From: Branchiostoma floridae
Taxonomy: Eukaryota; Chordata; Leptocardii; Amphioxiformes; Branchiostomatidae
Assembly: GCF_000003815.2 (NCBI RefSeq)
Contig: NC_049989.1
Coordinates: forward strand, 19,907,819-19,971,818
Length of the DNA: 64,000 nt
Direction: 5' to 3'
The position numbers and the translations under genes are program-made. Below the pieces are notes generated by a model. The model made no database searches. It saw only the letters and a list, made by a program, of their open reading frames with translations, and was not told the DNA's origin. Each line of letters starts with the position of its first letter. Position 1 is the first letter of the stretch. This document shows positions 24,453-36,547 of the stretch, one piece after another.

Positions 24453-24907
24453 AGGTTGGTGAACTAAGCAGTCTTGCCTAAATCACTGTGCACTTTTCTA
24501 TAACATCATTAACGTTGTCTGCTTTGTTTTCCCTGCAGAGTCTACTGAAAAAAAGTCAACAGAACTTCAAGGAAGAAGACCAAATCGTTGAGAGAAGAAA
24601 AGAAAAAAAATTAGACTTTCTTTCACGTGTAGCCACTCGGAAATATTCCATGAAATATTTAGCCATGGAAAAATTCTAATTGGTTTCGGCGAAATTAACG
24701 CTCATCCTGACATGCGCACCAACAGCCTCTACGTGTTGCGTTGAAGGTTGATGGTTGTAGAGCAGGATGACGTCCCAAATTCCCTCAGCAATGGAGGTAC
24801 ACCTTGACGTGGTGCTGGGGCTTTTGCTAAGATGCCTCCCCCAAATTCAGTAAAGATACTGAACATCAGAATCATATAGCGGTGAGAAGCAGAACTCTAG
24901 TTAGAAG

Positions 24908-24940
24908 CTCTGACGAAGGTGTCTGGGAAACATCGAAACG
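24908..24940 (+). repeat. CTGANGAAGG-hairpin-GAAACG motif
   Basis: CTCTGACGAAGGTGTCTGGG followed by AAACATCGAAACG. GGTGT can pair with ACATC, between a CTGACGA and a GAAACG word. The same arrangement occurs in both arms at 43412-43566 and near 60018. It looks like part of a dispersed retroelement. Confidence 0.5.
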
Positions 24941-25029
24941 TAAGCAATGTAAGTACCTGCTGGTTGTGTAAAAGAATTCTCCTATATTCTACCAAACCTG
25001 ATGAAACTATTTTCGGAAGTATTTTGTTT

Positions 25030-25385
25030 GTTTTGCATAGCTGATAAACCCCTTAAGACGTACCACACCAGGTTTGTACTAACAAGTACAAACTGCATAT
25101 CCGGAAAGATTTATTTGATCCACTCACACCGGCAAGGTCCTCTACTCTTTTCAATACGTGCGGTGGGTTCTTTGACGTGTTCGAGTTGTGGCTGTCTTCA
25201 AACTTCAAATGTGACCTCAATTTAACGTCCTATCCAAGGGACGGTGCAAGCCGAAGCAAGGTACTCATTTTACCTGAGTGAATGGAGGAAAGTTGTGTGA
25301 TGCGCCTTTCCCAAGGGCACAAGATCGGTGGCACATAACGGATTTGAACCCAGAACGTCTTTGTTGTGAATTGAACACCGTGCCC
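25030..25385 (-). mobile_element. SINE-like element with tRNA-like head
   Basis: On the minus strand it opens with a B-box-like GGGTTCAAATCC and carries the core CCTTTCCCA(inverse)...GTACTCATTTTACC shared with 20495 and 51560-51786. The words GTGGGTTCTTT and ACGTCCTATCC are shared with the 51.6-kb copy. Confidence 0.6.
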
Positions 25386-25387
25386 AA

Positions 25388-25700
25388 ACTTATCTGTCAA
25401 GACTAATGTCTGTGTACAACGCTTGCGTCCTCAGCACACTTCCATTTGGGAACGAAACGTGGTCCACCTATGCCAAGCAGGAGAGCAATGCCTTAAATGC
25501 CTTCTACTTGAGGTGTATTCGTCGAATCCTGGGCATATCACAGAAGGACAAAGTCACCAATGCCGAAGCTAAGTGCTGTCTCGTGCTGGCGTCTCAACCA
25601 TGATCACCCTTCTCAAACAACGCAGACTACGTATACGTCGCATGTAGGATGGCCGAATCCCCAAAGCCTCCTGACGCAGACGATCCAATATGGCGAACAG
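25388..25700 (+). pseudogene. Non-LTR retrotransposon reverse transcriptase C-terminal fragment
   Basis: The frame reads YNACVLSTLPFGNETW and then FYLRCIRRILGISQKDKV, the conserved end of LINE reverse transcriptases (YNACVL, RRILGI, KDKVTNAE). After about 25600 it is frameshifted and broken by stops while still showing LKQRRLR and DGRIPK words. It is a dead 5'-truncated copy. The clade was not determined. Confidence 0.8.
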
Positions 25701-26344
25701 AAATTGCTTCGATCTTGAAAGGATTAACTCGAAATAACTGAAATATACTTAGGGATTGCTACATTTTTAATTTCATAAATTCATAAACAATGTATCTGGC
25801 AGCCCCATAAAAGGTTGTTGCCCCATCTCTGTACACTACATATATTAGAGCCATTGGGATCGTTTGAGGTTGAAGTCGTTTTAGGTGTTTAGGCGGATCG
25901 CTAGTTGAGGGTTCAAATAAAAATCAACTTCGAAATAATTTGCCATTATAATTGTATCTTTGTATATGTCTAGAACCGGCAGCTTGCTAGTATCAATCAA
26001 GAAAGAATGTATTTATAGGAAATTCAAGACTTTATTCTTTTACAGTTATACAGCTTAATTTTTATGTTGCACAGTGAATTACAGAAAAACCAAATGCAGA
26101 CATAGGAATATCAACATACATGTATACCATTAACACATTGCAAGTTTATCGAAAGTTAAGATGTGTATTAGTGTAAAACATAAATAACTATTACGTGCTT
26201 CAGTGCTGGACTTATCATGCACATTTACTTTTGTGTGTAGATCACACAGAATACAAGAATAATAGCTCTTTTTAAAATGATACTATAAACTGTTCATGAA
26301 TAATTGCGTAGTTATTGGTAAAACAATTATCAAAGGAATAGTGT

Positions 26345-26600
26345 TGGGTCTTACCTTAATGTCTCCCTAGCCCTGCTCGAAGGAGTAGTGATCTTACAGC
26401 AGGTTGAGTTAAGGTAAAGACAGGTGAGTGTCAAAGGAAACACCCACCAGATAACATGACTCCAGGCATTCACCTGAGTAGTCAATTTACAGCAGGTTAA
26501 GGTCAGGTAGGGACAGGTGAGTTTCAAAGGAAACACCCAGATCATACAACTCGTCTCCAGGTATTCACCTATTCACCTGTCTGAGTAGTGATCTTACAGA
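26345..26600. repeat. Tandem duplication, unit about 110 bp, roughly 2.3 copies
   Basis: GAGTAGTGATCTTACAG(C/A)AGG, GACAGGTGAGT and CAAAGGAAACACCCA recur in order about 110 bp apart. No coding role is apparent. Confidence 0.7.
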
Positions 26601-26904
26601 AGGTTTATAGTGGAGCCTTCGTCAAGTACACCTTACTGGCAACTTTCACTATCAGACGAAGTCTGTGACGTCACAGCTTTGACCTTTGGCCACAAGGTGT
26701 CGTGCAGAATTCCAAAACTAGTATGATAGTATCACGCTGATGATTTCATAGATGACACCAGCCGCATTGATCGCTTCCAGCCTACGACAGGTTTGAGAAA
26801 AAAAACGAGTTTTTGAATCTGAATCCTGAGTTGGACACTCATCCCCTAAAAACCTTACCATAACGGACCATAACGGTTAAGCTACCTAATCCAGTAAATG
26901 ACCA

Positions 26905-27245
26905 ATCAACTTTGTCATATAAAGTACATTTCCTCTTAGAATGCCCATTATACATCGACATGCGCAAATCTCTCATCAATACACTTCAACTAGATAATGA
27001 ATATGCGTGTTTAAGCAAGGACGGAATGTTCAACTACACTAGTATGTCGACTAAGAAATACAACGCACTTGAAAAGATCTGTAAATTTGTATACACAAGT
27101 TTCAAAAAGAGAGAAGAGCTAGAGACTCTGTAGTTTTTAGACGATATAAGATGTAACCTGTTTCACGTATACTTAAGTTATCCAACTCAATGCATTTAGC
27201 CCATGTTGGGCAGGAATATGCAATAAAGATCATTGTCATTGACAT
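26905..27245 (+). pseudogene. LINE 3' end (ORF2 C-terminus and tail)
   Basis: The frame 26912-27133 reads VHFLLECPLYIDMRKSL...KYNALEKICKFVYTSFKKRE, the zinc-knuckle-like C-terminus typical of CR1/L2-type LINE ORF2. It is followed by about 110 bp of 3' UTR ending in GCAATAAAGATCATTGTCAT, a LINE tail. It is 5' truncated, as is usual for dead insertions. Confidence 0.75.
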
Positions 27246-27683
27246 ATCAATTGAAACCAACCCCGTAAGAATTCCCCGGCGTGCGCATACTAGCCGGACG
27301 GGCAACACTCCCTTCACCGTAGCGGTACTGACGGACACACGATGCTATGGTTACCAAACACGAAAATTTCGTGGAGCCCGCTGGACTCGGGGCCGTGACA
27401 GAAGTATGGGTGTAGTTAATAATATTGTCGCTAGGTGGCTCTCCATCAGCCAGTCGCAGATGTTCCTGTGACAAAGTTGTTACCATGGTAACAGCCGTCC
27501 AAAACTCTGTCCACGACTGAGCCACGGAAGTTACGATTTAACCTACTAGATTTAATTATTGGAAAGTTCTGTTTGTTTGGCGTTATAAACCTTGGCATGT
27601 TGTTTGTTTACCGTTTTTGGCGGTAACCAGAGGTACCAGAGGTAGATTGTTCAAAGAGCATGCTGGGTAATCAAAATTCCAAC

Positions 27684-27710
27684 ATGGCGGGGCCCAAGTC
27701 TGAAATTTGC
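27684..27710 (+). CDS. Candidate first coding exon beside a gap
   Basis: ATGGCGGGGCCCAAGTCTG opens MAGPKSEIC and runs into a strong donor, TTTGC|GTAAGGAC. Just upstream are a ZNF143/THAP11-like GCATGCTGGGTAAT word (27658-27671) and the AACATGGCGG YY1-type start motif common at TATA-less promoters of housekeeping genes. The rest of the gene would lie in or beyond the gap starting at 27755, so the product is unknown. Confidence 0.4.
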
Positions 27711-27754
27711 GTAAGGACACCGTTCACTTTTCCCGCGTAAAGCACGGTAGGGTA

Positions 27755-28606
27755 NNNNNNNNNNNNNNNNNNNNNNNNNNNNNNNNNNNNNNNNNNNNNN
27801 NNNNNNNNNNNNNNNNNNNNNNNNNNNNNNNNNNNNNNNNNNNNNNNNNNNNNNNNNNNNNNNNNNNNNNNNNNNNNNNNNNNNNNNNNNNNNNNNNNNN
27901 NNNNNNNNNNNNNNNNNNNNNNNNNNNNNNNNNNNNNNNNNNNNNNNNNNNNNNNNNNNNNNNNNNNNNNNNNNNNNNNNNNNNNNNNNNNNNNNNNNNN
28001 NNNNNNNNNNNNNNNNNNNNNNNNNNNNNNNNNNNNNNNNNNNNNNNNNNNNNNNNNNNNNNNNNNNNNNNNNNNNNNNNNNNNNNNNNNNNNNNNNNNN
28101 NNNNNNNNNNNNNNNNNNNNNNNNNNNNNNNNNNNNNNNNNNNNNNNNNNNNNNNNNNNNNNNNNNNNNNNNNNNNNNNNNNNNNNNNNNNNNNNNNNNN
28201 NNNNNNNNNNNNNNNNNNNNNNNNNNNNNNNNNNNNNNNNNNNNNNNNNNNNNNNNNNNNNNNNNNNNNNNNNNNNNNNNNNNNNNNNNNNNNNNNNNNN
28301 NNNNNNNNNNNNNNNNNNNNNNNNNNNNNNNNNNNNNNNNNNNNNNNNNNNNNNNNNNNNNNNNNNNNNNNNNNNNNNNNNNNNNNNNNNNNNNNNNNNN
28401 NNNNNNNNNNNNNNNNNNNNNNNNNNNNNNNNNNNNNNNNNNNNNNNNNNNNNNNNNNNNNNNNNNNNNNNNNNNNNNNNNNNNNNNNNNNNNNNNNNNN
28501 NNNNNNNNNNNNNNNNNNNNNNNNNNNNNNNNNNNNNNNNNNNNNNNNNNNNNNNNNNNNNNNNNNNNNNNNNNNNNNNNNNNNNNNNNNNNNNNNNNNN
28601 NNNNNN
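27755..28606. other. Assembly gap (852 N)
   Basis: 852 Ns. Open frames crossing it are artefacts. Confidence 0.95.
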
Positions 28607-29239
28607 CCCCCACGTACCTAGCTACTAACTAAAAGACAGTCAAACATGTATAGATCTCTAGTTCTCTACCATATTCAACAGATAAAGAACAGATGTGTCA
28701 CATTGTCACTCTTTACATTAACAAACGTTTGTGTATTTCACACATTGTAATTACATGATACAAGATATTACTTTAACAAATGCATTAAACGGAAGGTAAA
28801 CAGACTTATACTTCGCCTTTTCTTTTGATAGAGCTAAGCAACTTCTGCTCTACAATATGTCAATTGTATTGGATATATCTACAAAAGTTCATCATTCACT
28901 GTACACTTGTTACATGCACTATTCCAATATATAAATTTCATTCTATTTTTCCAACTGCACACATGATGTATAGAAGTTTAGCAAATTAAAGGTAACAGTG
29001 CTGTGTCCTTGACAACATTCAAGTTTGCAAAATCAAATCACAAAGTATAAACAATGTTTAACAATTACATAAAGGCTGTCAGGTATTCACTCAGTAAATG
29101 TCTCAATACAATATATATCATGTAAAGAGTACATTTATACAAGCTCATAAAAATTATATACTATATTTGACACTACATGAAGGTATTCAGGTATTAAGAT
29201 ATAAACATAAATTCTCAATGTATGTAAAAAATACATGTC
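28607..29239. other. AT-rich region without a recognisable gene
   Basis: No frame, splice pattern or repeat could be assigned. Confidence 0.4.
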
Positions 29240-29241
29240 TA

Positions 29242-29796
29242 CGAGGGGCGTTCAATAAGTAATACCTCTGAAACACTTCCAGTTGTCTGATCTAAATGAA
29301 ATTGTGCATGTGTAATGATTCATATCTCTATGGGTTATGTTGCAAAAAACAGCTCTGAAGTAATTGTGGTTTTTGATTTACAGGAGTTTGAACTGAGTCA
29401 GGTGTGAAATGGAGACAATTGAGTGTCGCGCAGTGATGGGGGCAAGGACGCACACCAAAGGAGACTTCTGATGACATGAAAGAAACTTATGGTGATGATA
29501 CCCCATCATGAGCGTTTTACAAGGTCATATGATGGGGTATCATCACCATAAGTTTCTTTCATGTCATCAGAAGTCTCCTTTGGTGTGCGTCCTTGCCCCC
29601 ATCACTGCGCGACACTCAACTGACTCCATTTCACACCTGACTCAGTTCAAACTCCTGTAAATCAAAAACCACAATTAGTTCAAAGCTGTTTTTTGCAACA
29701 TAATCTATAGAGATATGAATCATTACACATGCACAATTTCATTTAGATCAGACAACTAGAAGTGGGTCAGGGGCATTACTTATTGAACGCCCCTCG
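29242..29796. mobile_element. Palindromic mariner-type MITE
   Basis: Ends are CGAGGGGCGTTCAATAAGTA and its inverse, flanked by TA on both sides, as for Tc1/mariner. Almost the whole 555 bp is two arms of about 270 bp inverted around a short centre near 29518. The left arm keeps the start of a mariner transposase-like frame (ATGGAGACAATTGAGTGTCG, encoding METIECRAV) and a TYGDDTPS remnant, so it arose by deletion and inversion from a full mariner. Confidence 0.9.
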
Positions 29797-29905
29797 TATC
29801 TTGGCTTTCAAACACATTTCAACTTAAGGCTATACAATTTGTTTGACACTTCACATCGGTATTCAGGTATACGCATGTTTAGAGAGAGATTGGCTTCAGT
29901 TTTAA

Positions 29906-30566
29906 GGGGGCACACACCAGTTTATTTGGGGGTTCAAATGGAGGCGGCACACCCTCAAGTCTAGCGACCATCTCTTCCAGGGAATTATCCTGAAGGAAAA
30001 TAACTGTATATGGGGTGAGAGGATATACCTTCAGCTACAAGACCAACTGAGTTTCGATCCTTCAACTTCTCTAATTTTGAAAAATTATAGGGAAAAAACA
30101 TTATTTTCATGTCAAAAATGATGCACAAAATCGGGCATTTTCGCATTGGATAAAACAGATGAAGAAGATTTTTCCGGCAAGCACGACTGATACTGCCAGA
30201 AAGAGGAAAATCTAAAGACTAATCCAGCCAATTATAAAGAAAATTCTAGTACTACAGTTTTTTTAATCATCCACGGCGCGCGGCATTGCAACTTTGCTTG
30301 ACACAGCGCTTTAGAGGTAAATCTAGGTCACGGGCCTCTTTACATTCAGGCGTAGGGATATCGCGGAAGCAACGCGCGGACCAAAACACAATTTGCACCA
30401 AAAACACACCATTTCCTACGCTTTTCAGCCATGTAATCGTTTAATGTCATTTCGCAGGAAATAATGAGAAATGTCAAATCAAACATGGGCCCTCGGAAGC
30501 CTTTCGTCACTTTTTGGTCGCGGACTACCACGGACCCCGGTCGCGGAAGAACTGGGGTGTGCACCG
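29906..30566. mobile_element. TTAA-flanked inverted-repeat element (piggyBac-like)
   Basis: Left end GGGGGCACACACCAGTT and right end AACTGGGGTGTGCACCG are inverted and both are flanked by TTAA (29902-29905, 30567-30570). The TTAA target is diagnostic of piggyBac-type elements. No transposase is present. The termini differ from the other TTAA element at 55512. Confidence 0.65.
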
Positions 30567-30975
30567 TTAAGGCTTATCAACAGACCAGCATATAACTCTC
30601 CCCATTGGTACATATGAATTGTATGTACTTAAGTAAATTAGTACATTTAAAAATTAGCAGGCATCTTCATTAGTAATGCTCAAACCATAGTCATATGCTA
30701 TACAGTCATATGGTAGCTGTGAGAGGTTACCGATAAGGTAGTGTTTGGAACTGATAATTTTCAATACCAGGTAATTATATTACAATTATTCAGATAAACA
30801 ATTAAAACTGAGCACGAAATCACTTCAATTCAAACAGTAACAACCACCACAGCACTCTACAATATAACATTTTCCCTGTAAAACATACAGCAAAAATAAC
30901 AGGTTAACAGACGGAAACAATAAAATGGAACATGAAGGGGAACGTACTTCTTAACTTACAAGTTATGACAGAAAA

Positions 30976-32190
30976 TCAAACTTCTGTCTCACACAGTGGA
31001 TTCTCAAAACCTTGGTAATTATCACTACTCTGCTTACTACATGTAGTAAGTAATGGTACTGGTAGTGTGTTCTGTGTATCATCTGAACCTTGAAGACATT
31101 CAGTTGAATCAAAGAAAATTATCTTAAAAGCAGCACCAATCCCAGCCGATACTAGGGAGCCTATGACCATAAGCACTAAGGTGATCTTGACATACTGTCC
31201 TTCCCTCAAGTTATACCACAAAGTCACCATGGTGATGTTGCCTGCCAACGTCAGCATGGTGTTCACCCAGAAAGTGATGCTGTATCTCAAAGAGAGTGTC
31301 ATGCTGAACAAACCCATAAACATATGTAAACAGCCAAGAAATATCCCATTGAAGGAGACAGTGTCAGTTTCCAGATATGTGTAAATGATTGTGAGTATCA
31401 ACCAATGTAGTAAGTTGTAACAGACAAAATATATAATGTATTCAGCCTGATGCTGAAAGCCAGAAGTGCACATCCCTATAGCTACTACACGAACAAACAA
31501 TTCAACTACCTTCCACAATGTGAAGTGTATAGATTTAATCCATACCTGAGTCTTACTGTCACATGTACATTTTGTAAATCTCTTATTTTCGTGTGTCTTT
31601 TTGTTGCCAAAGTACCAAAACATGACCACAGCTTTGACTGCTGCTAACAGTGATATTACCATGCTGAAGACTTTAAGCCAGCTCATATGACTGACCTGTT
31701 CATCTGTAATGGCGATGTGAATCTGTATACAGAGTTGAGGGATACTCTCCAAAATGGCTTCCAACATTTCAAGATCAGAAACTCCAAACTCCACATGGTC
31801 ACCAAGACCTTGGCCCCTCCACAACAGACAGAAGAGATTAATATACTGCAGGAACATTCCCAACTGCAGGAAATGTGTCAGGTACTGAATTCGAAAACCT
31901 AGACGTACATTCAGTGTGTTATCTCTGTGATTAAAATTTCTGAACATTACTGCTGAGACAATATTCACAATTATTGTTGGAGCTATCACAAATGCCATTG
32001 TCAAACAGAACCAGACATAATCCCCACTGTTGTGATACTGGAGTGCCAACATTATGTCAGTGACCAGGTCAGCAATGTACAAGGCCACTGAGATCCCAAG
32101 ACGTATGATCTGTATTACTGGCCCCCGGATCCAATTCCAGGCTCGTTGCAGGCAGTTGCGCACACTGGTCGTACAATCATGCTGGTCCAT
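30976..32190 (-). CDS. XK-related protein 1 of the cluster (scramblase-like)
   Basis: A single-exon frame of 404 residues starting MDQHDCTTSV. It shows the XK-family pattern: ADLVTDIMLALQYHNSGDY near the first helices, WFCLTMAFVIAPTIIVN, the ESIPQLCIQIHIAI block, KVVELFVRV, and FWVNTMLTLAGNITMVTLWY before the last helix. About eight to ten membrane segments are expected. Vertebrate XKR4/8/9 are plasma-membrane phospholipid scramblases activated by caspases; no clear DEVD-type site is visible in the tail, so that regulation is not shown here. The longer frame begins with a non-ATG codon; an acceptor CTACCCACCACAG lies just upstream, which suggests a noncoding 5' exon. It shares orientation and family with 35198-37853 and 39917-41146. 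Confidence 0.9.
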   Translation of the reverse strand: MDQHDCTTSVRNCLQRAWNWIRGPVIQIIRLGISVALYIADLVTDIMLALQYHNSGDYVWFCLTMAFVIAPTIIVNIVSAVMFRNFNHRDNTLNVRLGFRIQYLTHFLQLGMFLQYINLFCLLWRGQGLGDHVEFGVSDLEMLEAILESIPQLCIQIHIAITDEQVSHMSWLKVFSMVISLLAAVKAVVMFWYFGNKKTHENKRFTKCTCDSKTQVWIKSIHFTLWKVVELFVRVVAIGMCTSGFQHQAEYIIYFVCYNLLHWLILTIIYTYLETDTVSFNGIFLGCLHMFMGLFSMTLSLRYSITFWVNTMLTLAGNITMVTLWYNLREGQYVKITLVLMVIGSLVSAGIGAAFKIIFFDSTECLQGSDDTQNTLPVPLLTTCSKQSSDNYQGFENPLCETEV

Positions 32191-32223
32191 GGTCCTCTGA
32201 TCTTTTCTGTGGTGGGTAGACAA

Positions 32224-33650
32224 TAGATAAACCAGACCAAGTTGTTTACCAACAAGCTCCTATCATTTAGTAATAATTGCTGTATGAATCATGACCAGTA
32301 GCCAACTTAAATGGTTAGCTAATATTAGGTACAATGCTACATAGATAAGACTTTTAGTAAATTACAGAAGTTACCTTAATTTTTGAAAATCTATTACAGT
32401 ATATTAATGTTAGTTGTAGTGAGATCCTTCACACATTTTTGTCATACAAAGGTTATGCACCCATTGAGCTGGTCATAAGTTCATTGAATGTCCTTTTGTA
32501 AAATGGGAAGTGAAACTCAAGTATTGACTTACAAACAAAGGCCTGTTAAACATTTTCACATAGAAGAAGTTTTGTTTACTTACATCAACTCCATAGCAAC
32601 AAAGGTGTGTTGACGGTCTTAAACTGGAAAGTCCACGGGCTGAAGAGAGAAGTGTTCAAATGTAAGGATTCCACTGCAAGTTATATAGTAACCTTATCTA
32701 TCAGCTTATATAGCTTTCAGCTAAAGATGCAATTTGGCCTACAGATTTGCTAATAGTGTCTTTTGTTATGTGTAACTCCAATAAAACTTAGTTCATGACA
32801 TGTTTTCTAATCAGTGATTTGTAATGTATGGACATTATTTGATAGTTGGATTATGGTGTCAACCTTTGTAAACATTTGTATTCGCTGTGTCTCAAATATA
32901 TAGTACAAAATATGATTCCTATATTGAGCATTGAGGGCAAAAGAACATTTAGATTCAAGTTTATGCTGATGTAAACACTTAGAAATATAGGGCAGGCAGC
33001 TGATGTCCTTTGGAAATATATCTCCCCACCTCCAAAATTACATTTAGAATTATGTAATGACTCACCTTTCACCTGCATGTGTTTACTGCAGCAGACAGCA
33101 AATTAATACAGAAGATTCTGCCAGGTGTTGAGAACCTTGTGTCCTCACAACGTAAGATCACGGGTTGAGTCACAAGACTGATCAGTCACATGAATTGTGA
33201 GGTATTTTGTTTCATTTGCAACTGAACCTGATACTTGACACTAGCAGTACAGGAAGTTCCCAGTGTATAAAAGCTTAAGGGACCTTTCACATAATGGTCT
33301 TTTGTTACCTATGTTTATGGTGTTGGATTCACTGACAGGGAGAATTGAAAACCATACAATAGAGGCGGGAAAACCCTACAGGAAAGTCTAACTTACACCA
33401 GCTGAGTGTGAATGGGGTCTAAAAGATCATGGACCTGTCACTTACAGAAAATTTTACCTGTAACTTTGACGCTTTGCTGCAGTACCGTAACATACCACTA
33501 GGAGGTCCATTATCAAACTTGACCTTCCCCCTCTTGATCCTTACCCATCCACCAAATATGTTAGACCAACCACAGCATCTTGAGTTATGTTGTACACACA
33601 CAAACACACATACATACACAACCCACTGCAATTAATATAACGGAATTGCG
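32224..33650. other. 5' flank of XK-related gene 1; no other gene recognised
   Basis: Short frames only. A noncoding 5' exon for the gene ending at 30976 may lie here but cannot be placed. Confidence 0.35.
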
Positions 33651-33659
33651 CAAGCACAT

Positions 33660-33868
33660 AAAAGATTTACTTGCCCGAACAAATTTTCACTTGCCCAAAA
33701 TTCAAATGTCAGTTTTATATGTATTTTTACTTCCACCAATGGAATTCTTACTATTGTCTCTTTGTTTCTATGTTGACGATTGCTTGACATCATGACTGTA
33801 AAGAGTAACAAGTATCGAAAAATCTTGCTCGATCGGGCAAGTGGGGTAAGTGGACTTGTCCAACCCTG
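33660..33868. mobile_element. hAT-like element fragment
   Basis: The right end, read inward, starts CAGGGTTGGACAAGTCC and contains CCACTTGCCC. TTGCCCGA and ACTTGCCCAA words recur on the left. The left terminus is missing and no target duplication could be set. Confidence 0.35.
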
Positions 33869-34205
33869 AGGTCAACACTGCCAATGACTGATATTTATAC
33901 CCCTTCTTTCATGGATAACTGATGAGTGAATTAGAAAACCACGTCTTAGAACCTTTTGTCAAGAATGGTGATTTATTGAAGCAACATTTTATACAATGAA
34001 CTGAAGAGAAAGCTTTCTTTCCATTTCGTACCTAATAACATATGAATGCTTCAAGCTTAGAGTCTTTTACTCTCTGTCATTGCAAAATTTTGAAAAGTAC
34101 AATATCATATTTAGTTACTTGAAATATTTACTTTAAAAAATGTAATTAGCAAACATATTCTATTTTTCAAAATACTACAATGCCACAATCTTTTTTTTTC
34201 AACTT

Positions 34206-34807
34206 GTTGATTTGATTATATGGATGACATCCTCTGGGAACTCCAAAATTGATGCGAGCGAGCTAATAAAAAAAAAGTTTGGCCAAAAAAAAAGTTGCCT
34301 TCAGTATGAAATCAAAGTGGCCAGGAAGGTTGAACATAGGATAAAACACACACAGTTAGGTGTCGGGACCAGTACATCATACGGGTGCAAAACATTTTTT
34401 TTTCTTCATGGACCAATCTGAAAAAAAAACAGAGGAACAGGTTTCGCCAATTACAAAATGGCCACGCTATGTCGGCAGGCATTAGGGGTCTTACGGGGCC
34501 AAGAAGGCAACAAGAGCGAAGTCAAAGTAGAGTTTATGGTGAATTGTACCAAGTTTCTACAGTCCAAGGTACAGAGACAGTTAGCCTTGATGACATGGAG
34601 ATGGGATTTTAAAATGCCAGTGGGAGTCCATACGAGTGAGCATGGATTATTGGACTGAGTCCAATAATCCGTGCTCACTCGTGCGAAATATTTGTGCTCA
34701 TTTTACAGCTGCTTTGCACAATTTATTGTGTGGTTGAAAACTTTTTTTTTTTGGAAACGGCCGAAAATTGGTGCGAGCGCGGATGTCATCCATATAATCA
34801 AATCAAC
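34206..34807. mobile_element. Inverted-repeat element with internal palindrome
   Basis: GTTGATTTGATTATATGGAT...GACATCC at the left is inverted at the right (34781-34807). The interior includes GAGCGAAGTCAAAGTAGAGT, a word shared with the TAGGGGTG MITE family, and a 51-bp near-perfect palindrome at 34632-34682 (arms ACGAGTGAGCATGGATTATT...). A related end sequence occurs near 12343-12385. The family was not identified. Confidence 0.55.
34632..34682. repeat. 51-bp near-perfect palindrome
   Basis: Arms of 24 nt reading ACGAGTGAGCATGGATTATT and onward are inverted around a tiny centre. It can form a cruciform or hairpin. Confidence 0.8.
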
Positions 34808-35925
34808 ATGGCCTTACACTAAAGTCAGTCTGAATTGCAATGTAGTAGACATAAATTTTCAACCATACTAATAATTACACACATTGTAATTATCAAAAAT
34901 TGATGTTTAAAATTGACCTTACACGAATGCCACAGAAGGCTTTGCGTTTACACAATCATACTATTAGCAGGAAGTCAAACAAGAGTTTACATATGAAAGG
35001 AAAACAATGAATTTCTATAACAAATTACAAATCTCAGTAATCACAACAAGCATTTAGTATTAGTATTACTTTGCTTTCTACATTATATTTCACTGTTGAC
35101 ATGGGATACAGTCCGGTACACAGACATAACGGCTTTTAGTTTTACACGGAAATATCAATGTTTCTCTTAGTCGCTTCAATGTACACAGTGGGAGTTTCTA
35201 CAATGTGGTCTCATCCACTTTTCTCAAAAACTTTGCTATGTCATGTCGGTATACATGCTTAAATCTGAATTTTAGAACGGATCGTTTCATTATGATAAAT
35301 CCGAACCCGGCGGAGACTACAGACGCAACCGGTACCCCCACCATCACCCCGACCAATCGAATGGGGACATCCCTCGCGAATGTGCACACTCCTCTAGAAA
35401 AGAGGACACTCCTCGACGTTCAAGGGGACGCTCCTCTTGGAAATGGGATGTGCCTCCCTTTATTAGGGGACGCTCCTCCGGAAATGGTATGTTTACCGGG
35501 CATAGGGGGCGTCCCTCCAACACCCCCGCCGGCCCGTGGAATCGGCCGCTAACCCAACAAATCCCTTTTTAGTTCATCTAAATCACAACATCCAAAACTT
35601 TAACCCCGCCAGTGCTCTCGACAAACCTCACACCTCACAAGGTACGGATATTTTTTGATTAAAAATTGAGGCATGTTGGAAATAAAGCTGCCCGCGCGGC
35701 AGAACATCACTTCTCTTCAGTGTTGTAATGGCGGCGTATCGCACGTCCGGCAAGCACAACATCGAGTTTTAGCCTACATATCCGCGTGCTTGTCGAGTTT
35801 TAAGGCCTCCCTCCCTAACACACGTACATGGGAGAAGTTTCTAACACGATGTAAGACGTAGTTATTCGGGATTTTTTGTACAACGCGGCTACATGGCCCG
35901 ATACCGTATCCGTGTGCTTGTCGAG

Positions 35926-36547
35926 NNNNNNNNNNNNNNNNNNNNNNNNNNNNNNNNNNNNNNNNNNNNNNNNNNNNNNNNNNNNNNNNNNNNNNNNNNN
36001 NNNNNNNNNNNNNNNNNNNNNNNNNNNNNNNNNNNNNNNNNNNNNNNNNNNNNNNNNNNNNNNNNNNNNNNNNNNNNNNNNNNNNNNNNNNNNNNNNNNN
36101 NNNNNNNNNNNNNNNNNNNNNNNNNNNNNNNNNNNNNNNNNNNNNNNNNNNNNNNNNNNNNNNNNNNNNNNNNNNNNNNNNNNNNNNNNNNNNNNNNNNN
36201 NNNNNNNNNNNNNNNNNNNNNNNNNNNNNNNNNNNNNNNNNNNNNNNNNNNNNNNNNNNNNNNNNNNNNNNNNNNNNNNNNNNNNNNNNNNNNNNNNNNN
36301 NNNNNNNNNNNNNNNNNNNNNNNNNNNNNNNNNNNNNNNNNNNNNNNNNNNNNNNNNNNNNNNNNNNNNNNNNNNNNNNNNNNNNNNNNNNNNNNNNNNN
36401 NNNNNNNNNNNNNNNNNNNNNNNNNNNNNNNNNNNNNNNNNNNNNNNNNNNNNNNNNNNNNNNNNNNNNNNNNNNNNNNNNNNNNNNNNNNNNNNNNNNN
36501 NNNNNNNNNNNNNNNNNNNNNNNNNNNNNNNNNNNNNNNNNNNNNNN
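35926..36547. other. Assembly gap (622 N)
   Basis: 622 Ns inside the TIR element. Frames spanning it are not reliable. Confidence 0.95.

Noticed and set aside
27651-28621. Open frames of about 300 codons on both strands
   Set aside because: They consist almost entirely of Ns.
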